The notes under the pieces are model-generated. The model was not told the origin of the DNA. It worked only from the letters and a program-made list of their open reading frames with translations, and searched no databases. A DNA stretch of 64,000 bases from Alphaproteobacteria bacterium (lineage in GTDB: Bacteria; Pseudomonadota; Alphaproteobacteria; Rickettsiales; UBA8987), in NCBI GenBank assembly GCA_030429625.1, contig JAUIFA010000001.1, positions 223,306-287,305 on the forward strand, written 5' to 3'. A program made the position numbers and the translations under genes. Shown here one piece after another: positions 47,241 to 56,800 of the stretch (the stretch's first letter is position 1; each line of letters begins with the position of its first letter).

Positions 47241-49475
47241 ATGAAAACTATTTTTAATGATTCATTCACCTCTCTGCATGATCTTGGCTTCAGTGTTTTT
47301 CCAATACCACATGGGAGTAAAATACCTAACAGTGGCTGGAAAAAATATCAGTCAGCAAAACCAACCATTGAGCAATGCCAAAAATGGGATGAAGGTGAGT
47401 ACAATATTGCCATTGCGACAGGCAATGTATCGGGCATTTTTGTCGTTGATATTGATGGAGAGGCAGGAGAGAAAACAATCCAGACCCTTGAAGCTCAATA
47501 TGGCAAATTACCTGAAACGGTTTCCGTTAAAACGGGGAGAGGAAAGCACTTATACTTTCATTATCCTGATGGAGATTGTGATATACGTAATCTTGCGAGC
47601 AAGAGTGCTCAGGGGGAGGAGCTGCTGGGCGTAGATGTCCGTGGCAATGGTGGCTATGTGGTTGCCCCTCCGTCACTCCACCCTGACGGTGGTCATTATG
47701 AGTGGTTGCTTTCACCCTCGACTTCATCTATTGCTGTTGCACCTCAATGGTTGCTGGATTTGATGACACAATCTTCGCAGCAATGGCAGGAGTATGCTTC
47801 TACCGAGCAGATATCGGAATCTCTTATTAATGAGTTGATTGGTAAGGAGTGCGCTATTCTTGAAGATGCTGAGGAAGGTGAACGCAATGATCAGCTAAAT
47901 AGGGCTGCGTTTGCATTGGGTCAGTATATTCATCTCGGATTGCCTGAAGCACATGTGCGAGAGGCTTTAAAGGAATCTGCTCTTAAAATTGGCCTCGAGG
48001 GACGCGAGATAGAATCCACTATCACCAGTGGGTTAAATGGCGGCAAGAAGAACCCTCGGGCGTTCAATGACAGGTGGGATAATCCTGACATGGGAATTAT
48101 CACCCGTCGTAAAGCCGAACTTCCTGAGTGTCCTTACCATCTCCTTGGCGCTGAAATAAAACAGTACATTGAAGATGCGGCAGCATGTAAGTCTGCTCCA
48201 CCAGATTACGTTCTTGCAGGTCTACTAAACGCCGCCGCCGGATTAATTGGCAATGCCCGTCAGGTGGAGATTTGGGGCGGCTGGAATGAGGCAACAGCCT
48301 TGTGGTTCATGCTGGTAGGCTTACCTTCCTGTAATAAGTCTCCCGCTTTGGATGCTGTGTTTCCGGTCGTTCGTGACTTTGAGGCTCAATATCACCAGCA
48401 GTATAAGCTTGAAATGCAGGACTACAAAATTGCACTTGAGCAGTACAGAGCCATGAAGCAGATGAAGGGTAAGAAAGATGCACCCGATCCAACGGCTGAT
48501 ATGACAGAACCCGTAAAGCCCATTATGAAACGGATTATCGTTAACGATACCACCGTTGAAAAACTGGCGTTATTACTGGCCGATAACAGGAAGGGACTTA
48601 TCTATCAACGAGATGAATTAGCTGGCTTACTGGCGAACCTTGAAAAGAACGGGGGCAATGATCGCCCCATGTATCTTGAAAGTTTTGGCGGTAGACCAAT
48701 GAGTATTGACCGTGTAAAATACGACGATGTGATTTATGTCCCTTCGGTTCTTCTCTCCATTATCGGAAGTATCCAGCCTGACAAGCTCGATCAGCTACTG
48801 CTGAGACAGCCGGACGATGGTTTTGCTTCACGGTTCTTATATGTTTCCGGTGTGCCGAGGACAATTAAAGAACCTGATGTTATGCCCGACTACGATATGC
48901 TGAAAGGCATTTTCAAGGTGCTGGAGGAGCTTGACGTTCCGTTGGATGATGACGGTACGCCGAGGCCAAAGCTTATTCCAATCTGCCCCGACGGGCGCAG
49001 GTTAATGGAGGCTTTCGGCAACCGTATGCAATCCTATGAAGAAAAAGAGCATGGAATGGTCATATCGCATCTTGGTAAATTGCGCGGCATAGCCGCCCGC
49101 ATTGCGCTGGTAATTCAGTATATCGAGTGGGCGTTTGATCCAAAGGAAGAACCCTCTGAGATAGGATTTCATCATGTAGAGAATGCTATCTACATGGCCG
49201 AGCATTATTTCTACCCTATGGCGAAACATTGCCTCGGTAATGTTTCCATGCCAGAGGACGAACAGGACGGTCTTCTCGTGGCCAAGTGGATTGTTGAGCA
49301 GCAAAGGCAAAGCATCAATGCGCGTGAAGTGCTACGGGATATTATTCCTTACCGCGATCCCAAACGCCGTGATGCGGCTCTCCTTTATTTAGAGGAATCA
49401 GGCTGGCTTCGGCGAAAAGAAAGTGTAGGTAAATCAGTAAATTACGATGTAAACCAGCGCATCCACGCTGTATAA
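47241..49475 (+). CDS. Prim-pol primase fused to DUF3987 ATPase-like domain
   Basis: The 744-residue protein starts replication of the element. The N-terminal bifunctional primase/polymerase domain (about 1-190) shows LGFSVFPIPHGSKIPNSGWK, the metal site IFVVDIDGEAGEK and SVKTGRGKHLYFHYPDGD. The remainder is DUF3987-like: LWFMLVGLPSCNKSPALDAV (Walker A-like), GLIYQRDELAGLLANLEKNG (Walker B-like) and LLRQPDDGFASRFLYVSGVP (arginine-finger region). This pairing is widespread in satellites and islands. GGGGGT lies before the start. Confidence 0.9.
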   Translation: MKTIFNDSFTSLHDLGFSVFPIPHGSKIPNSGWKKYQSAKPTIEQCQKWDEGEYNIAIATGNVSGIFVVDIDGEAGEKTIQTLEAQYGKLPETVSVKTGRGKHLYFHYPDGDCDIRNLASKSAQGEELLGVDVRGNGGYVVAPPSLHPDGGHYEWLLSPSTSSIAVAPQWLLDLMTQSSQQWQEYASTEQISESLINELIGKECAILEDAEEGERNDQLNRAAFALGQYIHLGLPEAHVREALKESALKIGLEGREIESTITSGLNGGKKNPRAFNDRWDNPDMGIITRRKAELPECPYHLLGAEIKQYIEDAAACKSAPPDYVLAGLLNAAAGLIGNARQVEIWGGWNEATALWFMLVGLPSCNKSPALDAVFPVVRDFEAQYHQQYKLEMQDYKIALEQYRAMKQMKGKKDAPDPTADMTEPVKPIMKRIIVNDTTVEKLALLLADNRKGLIYQRDELAGLLANLEKNGGNDRPMYLESFGGRPMSIDRVKYDDVIYVPSVLLSIIGSIQPDKLDQLLLRQPDDGFASRFLYVSGVPRTIKEPDVMPDYDMLKGIFKVLEELDVPLDDDGTPRPKLIPICPDGRRLMEAFGNRMQSYEEKEHGMVISHLGKLRGIAARIALVIQYIEWAFDPKEEPSEIGFHHVENAIYMAEHYFYPMAKHCLGNVSMPEDEQDGLLVAKWIVEQQRQSINAREVLRDIIPYRDPKRRDAALLYLEESGWLRRKESVGKSVNYDVNQRIHAV

Positions 49476-49561
49476 TGGCTTAGGACAAAGGACGGTGGGG
49501 ACGGATGTGTTCTCATCGTCCCCATTGTCCATCGTCCGGTATATATGCAGAGGTGTTTCAT

Positions 49562-50002
49562 ATGGAAAATGTTGATGATTTAGCTGTTAATACTGCGAAA
49601 AAACAGCGGGGAAAGCCTTTCGAGAAAGGTAAGTCGGGCAACCCGAACGGCAGACCTAAGGGCAGTCGGAATAAAACTACTCTGGCAACACTGGAATTGC
49701 TGGGTGATGAAGCAGAGGAAATTACCCGCATTGCCATTGAGAAGGCAAAGGACGGGGATATAGCGGCAATAAAGCTGGTGATGGATCGTATTTGTCCACC
49801 CCGCAAAGATATGCCTGTTTCTTTCGAGCTGGGAAATGCACAGACATTGAAAAGTCTGGTGGTCGCTGTCGACCAGTTGCTTCAATCTATCAGCAATGGT
49901 GAGATTGCGCCTAGCGAAGCGCAAATTGTAGCAGCGTTAATTGAACAGCAGCGCAAGACCATCGTGTCCAGTATGCAATTCTTTATACTGGATGACTTTT
50001 AG
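49562..50002 (+). CDS. DUF5681 domain protein
   Basis: The 146-residue protein carries the DUF5681 signature PFEKGKSGNPNGRPKGSRNK near residues 19-38. The basic G-x-P-N-G-R-P-K motif is frequent in phage and island proteins, often near terminase or primase genes, and may bind nucleic acid. The rest is helical. The ATG with AGAGGTG upstream was chosen over an earlier in-frame codon. Function unknown. Confidence 0.8.
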   Translation: MENVDDLAVNTAKKQRGKPFEKGKSGNPNGRPKGSRNKTTLATLELLGDEAEEITRIAIEKAKDGDIAAIKLVMDRICPPRKDMPVSFELGNAQTLKSLVVAVDQLLQSISNGEIAPSEAQIVAALIEQQRKTIVSSMQFFILDDF

Positions 50003-50005
50003 GGA

Positions 50006-50506
50006 TCACTTTCCTTTAGTCATAATCTGACCGCCGAACATAGTCTTGAATGATAGCTTGCAACTTTTTATCTGCGGGTTTGATGTCGTCATAATTTTAA
50101 ACGGTGAGGTCTGGTTCGGCATTATCGGATTATAGTCAATTAAGGACTGGTCGGTTTTTACTACTTCCCCGGACGCAGTTACAAAGACCCCGACAGCCAT
50201 AACATTATCTATTTTCTTCGGCGATATATTCTTAACCTCACCCACAATGCTGTGGTAACCATGTTCAAATTCACAACGGAAGGACTGCACATCTAGTCGC
50301 GGCTTTTCCTCAACCTTTACCCGTGACACGGTTCTTGCGGTATTTCCGCCTCCACTAAATTGGCTGATCATAAATATTACGGCGAATATTGTAACGATCC
50401 ATGTAAATAGGCTGGTTCTTTTTACCTCAGCACCGCAATTAGGACATGCTTTAGCACGCTTGCTTATCTCCTGCCCACAATCCTTACATTTTATCAATTT
50501 GGCCAT
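50006..50506 (-). CDS. Zinc-ribbon membrane protein with FxLYD-like domain
   Basis: The 166-residue protein has an N-terminal zinc ribbon (CKDCGQEISKRAKACPNCGA, four cysteines), one membrane helix (LFTWIVTIFAVIFMISQF) and an exported domain with HSIVGEVKNISPKKIDNVMA, as in FxLYD proteins. The ribbon should face the cytoplasm. It converges on the DUF5681 gene three bases away. Such proteins may sense envelope state; nothing in the context decides this. Confidence 0.75.
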   Translation of the reverse strand: MAKLIKCKDCGQEISKRAKACPNCGAEVKRTSLFTWIVTIFAVIFMISQFSGGGNTARTVSRVKVEEKPRLDVQSFRCEFEHGYHSIVGEVKNISPKKIDNVMAVGVFVTASGEVVKTDQSLIDYNPIMPNQTSPFKIMTTSNPQIKSCKLSFKTMFGGQIMTKGK

Positions 50507-50529
50507 CTCTTAACTCCTATTCCATTAAC

Positions 50530-50760
50530 AAAAAACGGCACCAATCTTTCAACTGGTGCCGGGGTGTTCAAAAAATCACCTGAGATGACCGCAACGCTTT
50601 TAGTCGCGAGACCTATTGTATAACGCCGCCACCCCAACCTAAGTTGAGAAAGCAGCAGTTTGGTAACGGCAGATGCTACTGCCGCTCAGGTGAGGTTTTT
50701 GAAGCCCCAAAAACGCCTATGTGGTGCGCTTTCATATTAATAGTATAGCGAAACACCGTA
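50530..50760 (-). ncRNA. Candidate structured RNA with its own terminator
   Basis: On the minus strand TCACCTGAG (50693-50685) pairs perfectly with CTCAGGTGA (50584-50576), enclosing about 100 nt. Inside lie a 6-bp hairpin CGGCAG-TAGCAT-CTGCCG abutting that stem and a CTCAAC-TTAG-GTTGGG hairpin. About 15 bases later a perfect 8-bp terminator stem (CGGCACCA/TGGTGCCG, 50536-50561) is followed by six U. A perfect TATAAT lies at 50773-50768. The stretch has no supported ORF. Position within a satellite-like element recalls C4-type antisense RNAs, but I see no specific match. Confidence 0.55.
50536..50561 (-). terminator. Rho-independent terminator, minus strand
   Basis: CGGCACCA and TGGTGCCG form an 8-bp stem with a 10-base loop, followed on the minus strand by TTTTTT. 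It lies upstream of the zinc-ribbon gene and so must end a separate transcript, presumably the structured RNA. Confidence 0.85.
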
Positions 50761-50940
50761 AAAGTAAATTATATAGGCGCACAATGTGTGTAGTAGTTAT
50801 CCGTGTAGCAAATCTATGATGCACCTGAGGCGATAGTGTTATGGTTCAATGCGCTGGCTAGGGGTTTTAAATTCTACAGTAGAATTCACACTGGAGAATC
50901 CTTTATACAAGCCCAGATAGCAGGAGCACTTTGAAATAAA

Positions 50941-50963
50941 GTGGCAGCGATAATCACTGCCAC
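50941..50963 (-). terminator. Terminator after the 86-residue gene
   Basis: GTGGCAG and CTGCCAC form a perfect 7-bp stem with a nine-base loop. On the minus strand TTTATTT follows. It lies 8 bases past the stop of the gene at 50971. Confidence 0.7.
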
Positions 50964-50970
50964 TAAATAT

Positions 50971-51231
50971 TTAATTGATATTGTACTCACGCCACGGAAT
51001 GGCTGAAACAGGTATCTTGGAAAGAAACTGAGAAATGTCTCTTCTACCGTAATATTTTGCCCTTTTACATGAATCTTGAGCCATCAGCACTATAGGCATC
51101 CCACCAAAAACTGAATGTAATGAACAAATTGTTTTGTCTGCAACACGGGTGTTATTAAGCACCTGTGGCTTTACACAGGCAACTGCGAACGTAACCCCTT
51201 GCTCTTTTACCACTGCACCTTGCATCTTCAT
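50971..51231 (-). CDS. Hypothetical island protein, 86 residues
   Basis: AGGAG eight bases before the ATG sets the start; earlier in-frame starts are too close to it. The product contains SVFGGMPIVLMAQDSCKRAK and FLSKIPVSAIPWREYNI and ends in a short polar tail. Composition is mixed with three cysteines, no membrane segment. The preceding 47-residue gene ends 11 bases upstream and the two form a short operon. No family recognised. Confidence 0.6.
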   Translation of the reverse strand: MKMQGAVVKEQGVTFAVACVKPQVLNNTRVADKTICSLHSVFGGMPIVLMAQDSCKRAKYYGRRDISQFLSKIPVSAIPWREYNIN

Positions 51232-51242
51232 CGCCATCACTC

Positions 51243-51386
51243 CTATTTTTCCTTGTTAGGGCGCTGGGTCAATGCAGATGCTGCCGCTGTTTTTGCCGCT
51301 GCGCTTGATTTTGGGTTCCTAAGTACCTTTGAAGCAGCAGAAGCCGCTTTTTTGCTGGTTACTTCTGAGTTTTTCTTCTTTGACAT
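51243..51386 (-). CDS. Small basic alanine/lysine-rich protein, 47 residues
   Basis: A short ORF encodes MSKKKNSEVTSKKAASAAS followed by KVLRNPKSSAAAKTAAASAL and TQRPNKEK. The A/K/S composition recalls histone-like tails and small DNA-associated proteins. AGGAG lies eight bases before the ATG, giving good translational support despite its size. It heads a two-gene minus-strand operon and diverges from the sigma-factor gene over about 187 bases that include an A-rich tract at 51478-51496. Confidence 0.65.
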   Translation of the reverse strand: MSKKKNSEVTSKKAASAASKVLRNPKSSAAAKTAAASALTQRPNKEK

Positions 51387-51573
51387 GTTCATGTCTCCTA
51401 TTGATTAAGTTAATTACGCACCGCAATCATTTGCCGTACACTTATATAGGCTGATGGGCAGTCCTCATGCGGACACGAAAAAAAAAAGAAAAAAGATGTC
51501 TGTTATACCGTTGCTTAATAGCCTTTAAAGACATAGGATTAACTTTATCACCATTAAAGCAGGGGTGGTTTGG

Positions 51574-52134
51574 ATGGTATTGGCAGAAGAACTAACAGAA
51601 ACAAAAGAGGCAAGCCTCTCCAGCGGAGAGCTTGGGGATGCACTGCAATCATTTAGCGATGCAGATTGGCTGCGTCTTAGAAAAGCTGCCAATTTTTTAT
51701 CGAGTAGACTAAGCCTCTCCGCAGATGATTTAATTAATGAGGCTGTCATCAAGGCATTATCAGGAGATAGAAAATGCCCGCGAGATGTTGAGCCAATAGT
51801 CTTCCTATTAAACGCCATGCGGAGTATTACGCACAATGAGAGCGTTAAAGCAGCAAATTTGAACGTAAGTGATGGCGAAGATATTGATAGTATTGGTAAT
51901 GGCTCCGAATCATCGGCAAACAATGCATTGGATGCAAAGTGTTTACTCCAGAAAATAGAAGCGCTCTTTGCGGATGATGACGAATGTACCTTACTTCTGA
52001 TGGCGCTTGCCGACGATCTTACAAAACAAGAGATTATGGGCGTCATGGAGGTTAGTACGACCGCATACGAAACTATTCGGAAAAGGTTCCGCCGTACCAT
52101 AGATAAACATTTTCCAAAGGGGTTACAATTATGA
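51574..52134 (+). CDS. Sigma-70-like (ECF-type) transcription factor
   Basis: The 186-residue protein has the layout of a small sigma factor. Region 2-like helices run from about residue 25 to 95 (DDLINEAVIKALSGDRK and PIVFLLNAMRSITHNESVKA), and a region 4-like helix-turn-helix from about 135 to 180 (LADDLTKQEIMGVMEVSTTA then YETIRKRFRRTIDKHF). It would direct RNA polymerase to island promoters. It overlaps the next gene by 4 bases (ATGA) in a three-gene operon ending in an ImmA/IrrE peptidase. Confidence 0.7.
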   Translation: MVLAEELTETKEASLSSGELGDALQSFSDADWLRLRKAANFLSSRLSLSADDLINEAVIKALSGDRKCPRDVEPIVFLLNAMRSITHNESVKAANLNVSDGEDIDSIGNGSESSANNALDAKCLLQKIEALFADDDECTLLLMALADDLTKQEIMGVMEVSTTAYETIRKRFRRTIDKHFPKGLQL

Positions 52135-52553
52135 GCAACAAAAATATAGAGAGTAAGCAACTGACCCGAATAGATGGCTTGGTAATTGAGGATATCATAG
52201 AAACATCTGATGCAGAAATTATGTCAGAAGCGAAAGAGGACTATTCCAGTGTTGCAGATGTTATTCAGCATATTAAGGGGTTGGTTACTACAGCGGTTGC
52301 GAGTAGTCGTAAGAGTCGTTTAGTTACAGCCCAAAAGGAGCTTGAATCACACAACGTTCAGAATAAACAAGGAAATGTTCTTTCGTTCTCACTGAATGCA
52401 AAGAAACAATTGATTGAAAGTGCAAAAAATCATGCCGATGGATTAACTCTGGCCGCACGAAACGAAGAAGAAATGAGCGAAAGTGATACTGACACAATGT
52501 TACAAGATTTGATGGATCTTGGTATAATTGACGAGGATGGCAAGTTGAAATGA
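52131..52553 (+). CDS. Unknown protein between sigma factor and ImmA peptidase
   Basis: The 140-residue acidic, helical protein shows SSVADVIQHIKGLVTTAVAS, SFSLNAKKQLIESAKNHADG and a C-terminal LQDLMDLGIIDEDGKLK. No cysteines, no membrane segment, no known domain. Start and stop both overlap neighbours by four bases, so it is translated with them. By analogy with ImmA/ImmR and IrrE/DdrO pairs it could be the peptidase substrate or an anti-sigma factor; this is inference from arrangement. Confidence 0.6.
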   Translation: MSNKNIESKQLTRIDGLVIEDIIETSDAEIMSEAKEDYSSVADVIQHIKGLVTTAVASSRKSRLVTAQKELESHNVQNKQGNVLSFSLNAKKQLIESAKNHADGLTLAARNEEEMSESDTDTMLQDLMDLGIIDEDGKLK

Positions 52554-53332
52554 CGTCACTATCTAGAGCCGAGAAACTATTACAGTCTCTTGGCATTACA
52601 GAGCCATCAGAAATTGATTTGGAAGCTATTGCATGGGATCAAGGCGCAGAGGTTAGATATCGAGAACTTGATGGTTGTGAGGCACGAATCATAGGTGCTG
52701 GTGAGAAAGCAATAATATCTATAAACTCAGAAGGACATGATAGACGGCAGCGTTTTTCTATAGGGCATGAACTTGGTCATTGGTGTTACCACCGTGGGCG
52801 ATCTTTTATTTGTAGAAAAGAAGATATTGGCAACAGCACATACGGGCATTTCAATGATCCTGAGAGGGTTGCAGATAGATATGCTGCAGACTTACTTCTG
52901 CCTCTGTATATTTTTAGGTTAATTACAAACCAATATAACAAACCAACATTTGATACCATTATCTCCGTTGCGGATCTTTTTAAAGTAAGCCGCACTGCTA
53001 CAGCAATCAGATATGCAATGTATGGCCCTTTCCCATGCATGCTGGTGTGTCACGATCAAAATGGCAGAAAGTGGTTTAGGCGGCACCCCGATGTTCCCGA
53101 TCGTCTTTTCCCAAATGATGTACTAGATCATGAATCAGAAGCTTTTGAAGTTGTGTTTGGCGACAAAGAAAAAACGCACCGTAGTATCATTGGAGGGGAT
53201 GCTTGGTTTAATTGGCACTGTGCGGATCGTTACGATGTTCATGAGGAAACTATTAGAATATCACAAGGGCAAGCTCTCACGCTATTGACTTGGAAAAATG
53301 AGGATATGTTAGAAAGGGCGATGGCCAGTTAG
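52550..53332 (+). CDS. ImmA/IrrE family metallo-endopeptidase
   Basis: The 260-residue protein has the zinc peptidase motif HELGH (H73-E74, H77) in RQRFSIGHELGHWCYHRGRS and the family follow-on ERVADRYAADLLLPLYIFR. SVADLFKVSRTATAIRYAM is the helix-turn-helix-like tail of the peptidase domain. About 100 C-terminal residues form an extra domain. Family members cleave repressors or immunity regulators on stress (ImmA of ICEBs1, IrrE of Deinococcus). Being last in a sigma-factor operon suggests it controls that factor. Confidence 0.88.
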   Translation: MTSLSRAEKLLQSLGITEPSEIDLEAIAWDQGAEVRYRELDGCEARIIGAGEKAIISINSEGHDRRQRFSIGHELGHWCYHRGRSFICRKEDIGNSTYGHFNDPERVADRYAADLLLPLYIFRLITNQYNKPTFDTIISVADLFKVSRTATAIRYAMYGPFPCMLVCHDQNGRKWFRRHPDVPDRLFPNDVLDHESEAFEVVFGDKEKTHRSIIGGDAWFNWHCADRYDVHEETIRISQGQALTLLTWKNEDMLERAMAS

Positions 53333-53648
53333 GGTTTTAACAGCACAAATATCAGCACAATTCTTACTGCATCTAGCAATTATCATTGCGAATCAAAATA
53401 CTGACGTGCCACTTCAAATTCCACACCAACAGACGCGCTTCTGGTTCGAGTCCTACAGCTTTTCTACAGCTATACAGGCAGCAAGTTTGCAGGGACATAC
53501 CGGCATATTGTTGATAAACAAAGCTATGGGTAGTCAATGGAAACTCCAAGGCAGACTTCACACTGATGATTATCTCAAACATCTTATTGAATATTAGAGA
53601 ATATTCCCGTATTTTCTCATTGCTATGAATAAATATGGATTTTGAGAA
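53333..53648. other. Intergenic gap with no supported gene
   Basis: Between the ImmA and HTH genes I find no convincing ORF; a 63-codon frame at 53406 begins with GTG and has no ribosome site. CAGCACAA occurs at 53341 and again at 53353, echoing 44697 at the island left end. GGTTCGAGTCC at 53443 looks like a tRNA T-loop but its stem does not pair. Confidence 0.5.
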
Positions 53649-53840
53649 ATGCAGGACGAAATTCTTACAATGAAAGAGGTTGCTGAGTATCTGAAGCTAA
53701 CAGAGAAAACTGCATACCGTCTTGCGGCTGAAGGTAAAATTCCTGGGTTTAAGGCTGGCGGCTCTTGGCGTTTTCGCAAAGTGGAGCTTAATAAGTGGAT
53801 TCAACAGCAGGAAAAAAGGGTGCCGAATGACGAAGTTTAA
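53649..53840 (+). CDS. Helix-turn-helix protein leading the type I R-M operon
   Basis: The 63-residue HTH_17/excisionase-type protein reads LTMKEVAEYLKLTEKTAYRL followed by AAEGKIPGFKAGGSWRFRKV and ELNKWIQQQ. It overlaps hsdR by 14 bases, so it is translated with the restriction genes. A role as controller of R-M expression fits better than excision, since the element already has AlpA near the integrase. Confidence 0.85.
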   Translation: MQDEILTMKEVAEYLKLTEKTAYRLAAEGKIPGFKAGGSWRFRKVELNKWIQQQEKRVPNDEV

Positions 53841-56800
53841 TGAAGATTCGCGTGTAAAAATTCCGGCAATTCTGCATTTGGTGCGTCTTGGGTATCATTA
53901 TCTTTCACTGAAGAATGCCGATTGGGACGAAGAAACGAACATCTTTCCTGGCATCTTCAAAGACAGCATCACCTCAATCAATTCAGGTATTGAAGCTCAT
54001 GATGTGGAACGCTTATTCGAGGATGTTAAGCTATCGCTAGATAACGAGGATTTAGGAAAAGCATTTCATGAAATGCTACTTGATCAATCTGGGATAAAAT
54101 TGATCGACTTTGAAAATTTCAGCAAAAATCAGTTTCATGTTGTTACAGAGCTTACATACAAAAACGGAGACGAAGAATTCAGGCCAGACATAACGCTTCT
54201 AATAAATGGCCTTCCTTTGGTGTTTATTGAGGTTAAAAAGCCTCACAACCGAGAGGGCGTTCTTGCTGAACATAATCGTATCACCAAGCGATTTCAGAAT
54301 CCAAAATTCAAGCGTTTTATAAACGTCACTCAGATGATGTTGTTTTCCAATAATATGGAATACAACAATGATTCACCCTTGCCGATTGAGGGGGCATTCT
54401 ACGCATCGCCTTCGTACCAAAAGCCCATCTTCAATTTTTTCCGTGAAGAAAAGATATTTGATCTAACAAAGCTGCTTCGTGCTGAGGATGAAGCAATAGA
54501 AAATGAAGTGCTTAAAGATAACAATCTTAATGTCATCAAGCACAGCCCAGAGTTCATTATAAATAAATCCCCATCATCACCAACAAACAGGATTTGCACC
54601 TCACTGCTATCGAGAGATCGCCTCTCTTTCATGCTCCAATACGCATTTGCATACGTTAATGAAACAGACGGGCTGCAAAAGCATATCATGCGCTATCCGC
54701 AGGTGTTTGCGACTATGGCCATCACTGAAAAATTAGATGAAGGCGTGCGAAAAGGCATTGTTTGGCACACCCAAGGCAGCGGAAAAACAGCGCTAGCCTA
54801 TTACAATGTGCGTCACTTAATGGATTATTTCCAAAAGCAGTCTGTTATCCCAAAATTCTACTTTATCGTAGATCGGCTTGATTTGCTGATTCAGGCGCAT
54901 AGAGAATTCACAAGCCGTGGACTCGTGGTTCACACGATCAACTCTCGTGATGAATTCGCTAAGGATATTAAATCAACGGGCGTTATCCATAATTATTCTG
55001 GTAAGCCTGAAATTACAGTCGTGAATATCCAAAAATTCAAGGATGATCCGGACGTAATTCAGGCGGCGGATTATGATCTTGGAATTCAGCGCATTTACTT
55101 CCTCGATGAAGTCCATAGAAGCTATAATCCTAAAGGTAGCTTCCTTGCCAACCTTAGCGAATCAGATAGAAACGCTATCAAAATCGGCCTCACTGGAACA
55201 CCTCTTCTTGGGGATGATTATAACTCCAAGGCATTATTCGGAAATTACATCCACAAATACTACTACAACGCCTCCATTGCAGATGGATATACACTCCGCC
55301 TAATTCGTGAAGAGATCGCATCAAACTATAAAATGGTACTTCAGAAGGCACTCGATGAAGTAGAGGTTCTTGAAGGCGACATAGATAAAAAATTCATCTA
55401 CGCCCACCCACGGTTTGTGGAGCCGATGCTTGAATACATTATTGATGACTTTGAGAAAAGCCGGATTTCATTAGGAGATAATAGCATCGGCGGCATGGTA
55501 ATCTGTGATAGCTCAGATCAAGCCAAGCAGATGTTTGAGCTTTTTGAGAAAAAATACGCAGGACGAAAGCACGTGGAGCCTAACAATGTCACGACAGGCG
55601 CACTCATCCTTCATGATATTGGCACAAAAGAAGATCGAAAAGATCAGGTTGAAGATTTCAAAGCAGGTAAAATCGACTTCCTGTTTGTCTATAACATGCT
55701 GCTCACCGGCTTTGATGCCAAGCGCTTGAAGAAACTATATCTAGGCCGTGTAATTAAGAAGCATAATCTGCTTCAGGCGCTTACCCGTGTGAACCGGACC
55801 TATAAAGATTTCCGTTATGGTTATGTGGTGGATTTCGCCGACATTCGCAAAGAGTTTGATGCCACTAATAAAGCATATTTTGACGAGCTGCAGGACGAGC
55901 TGGGCGATGAGATGGAGCATTACTCCAATCTTTTCAAATCCAAGGAAGAGATCGAACAGGAAATTGAGCAGATCAAAGATGTGCTTTTCCGTTTTGATAC
56001 CACGAATGCCGAAACATTCTCACAGCAAATCAGCCAGATTCAAGATCGTGAACAAGTTCAGGCTATAAAGAAGGCGCTGGGAGATACAAAGAGCCTTTAC
56101 AATTTAATCCGACTTTTTGGCCACTACGAGATATTAGAAAAACTCGACTTCCACAAACTTGGCCAGCTTTATCGCGAAGTGAGCAATCACCTCGATATGA
56201 TCAATCTGAAAGAGCATCTTGAAAACGATGCAGATACATCGAATATTCTCAACGTGGCATTAGAAGATGTACTGTTCATGTTCACGAAGGTGAGCGAAGA
56301 AGAGCTGATCCTTGCGGATAAACTGAAAAACACTCTGCGCCAAACCCGCGAAGCTCTAGCCAGTAACTTTGATCAAAATGATCCTGAATTCATCAGCTTG
56401 CGTGAGGAGCTGGAGCGCCTATTCAAAAAGAAAAACCTTAATGAAGTAACTCAGGATGAGATGAACAGCAACATTCACAGCCTGAATAAAATATATGATC
56501 GGGTGAAGGAGCTGAATCGCCAAAATGATCTGTTAAAAGCCAAATACAGCAATGATCCCAAATATGCGCGGATTCACAAGCGATTGATGGAGCATAAAAG
56601 CATATCCGATACTGAGCGCCGCATTCATGAGGCGTTGGAGGGCGTGAAGCTGATGGCAGATGATAAGGTGCTACAGAACACCCAGATTCTGGATAATGAA
56701 AGCTACTTCGAACGTATGATGATGCCGCTGGTGATCGATCAGTTCAAAAACAAGCAGCAAATCAATATCGACCCTGATGCCTCACGTTATATCAACGGCC

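Noticed and set aside
51478..51496. A-rich tract upstream of the sigma factor
   Set aside because: Simple-sequence tract; no paired stem for a terminator and no clear promoter around it.
53440..53460. tRNA T-arm-like sequence GGTTCGAGTCC
   Set aside because: Flanking bases do not form the 5-bp T stem and no acceptor or anticodon arm is nearby.
53406..53597. 63-codon frame on the plus strand between ImmA and HTH genes
   Set aside because: GTG start, no ribosome binding site, unlikely composition, and an overlapping open frame on the other strand.
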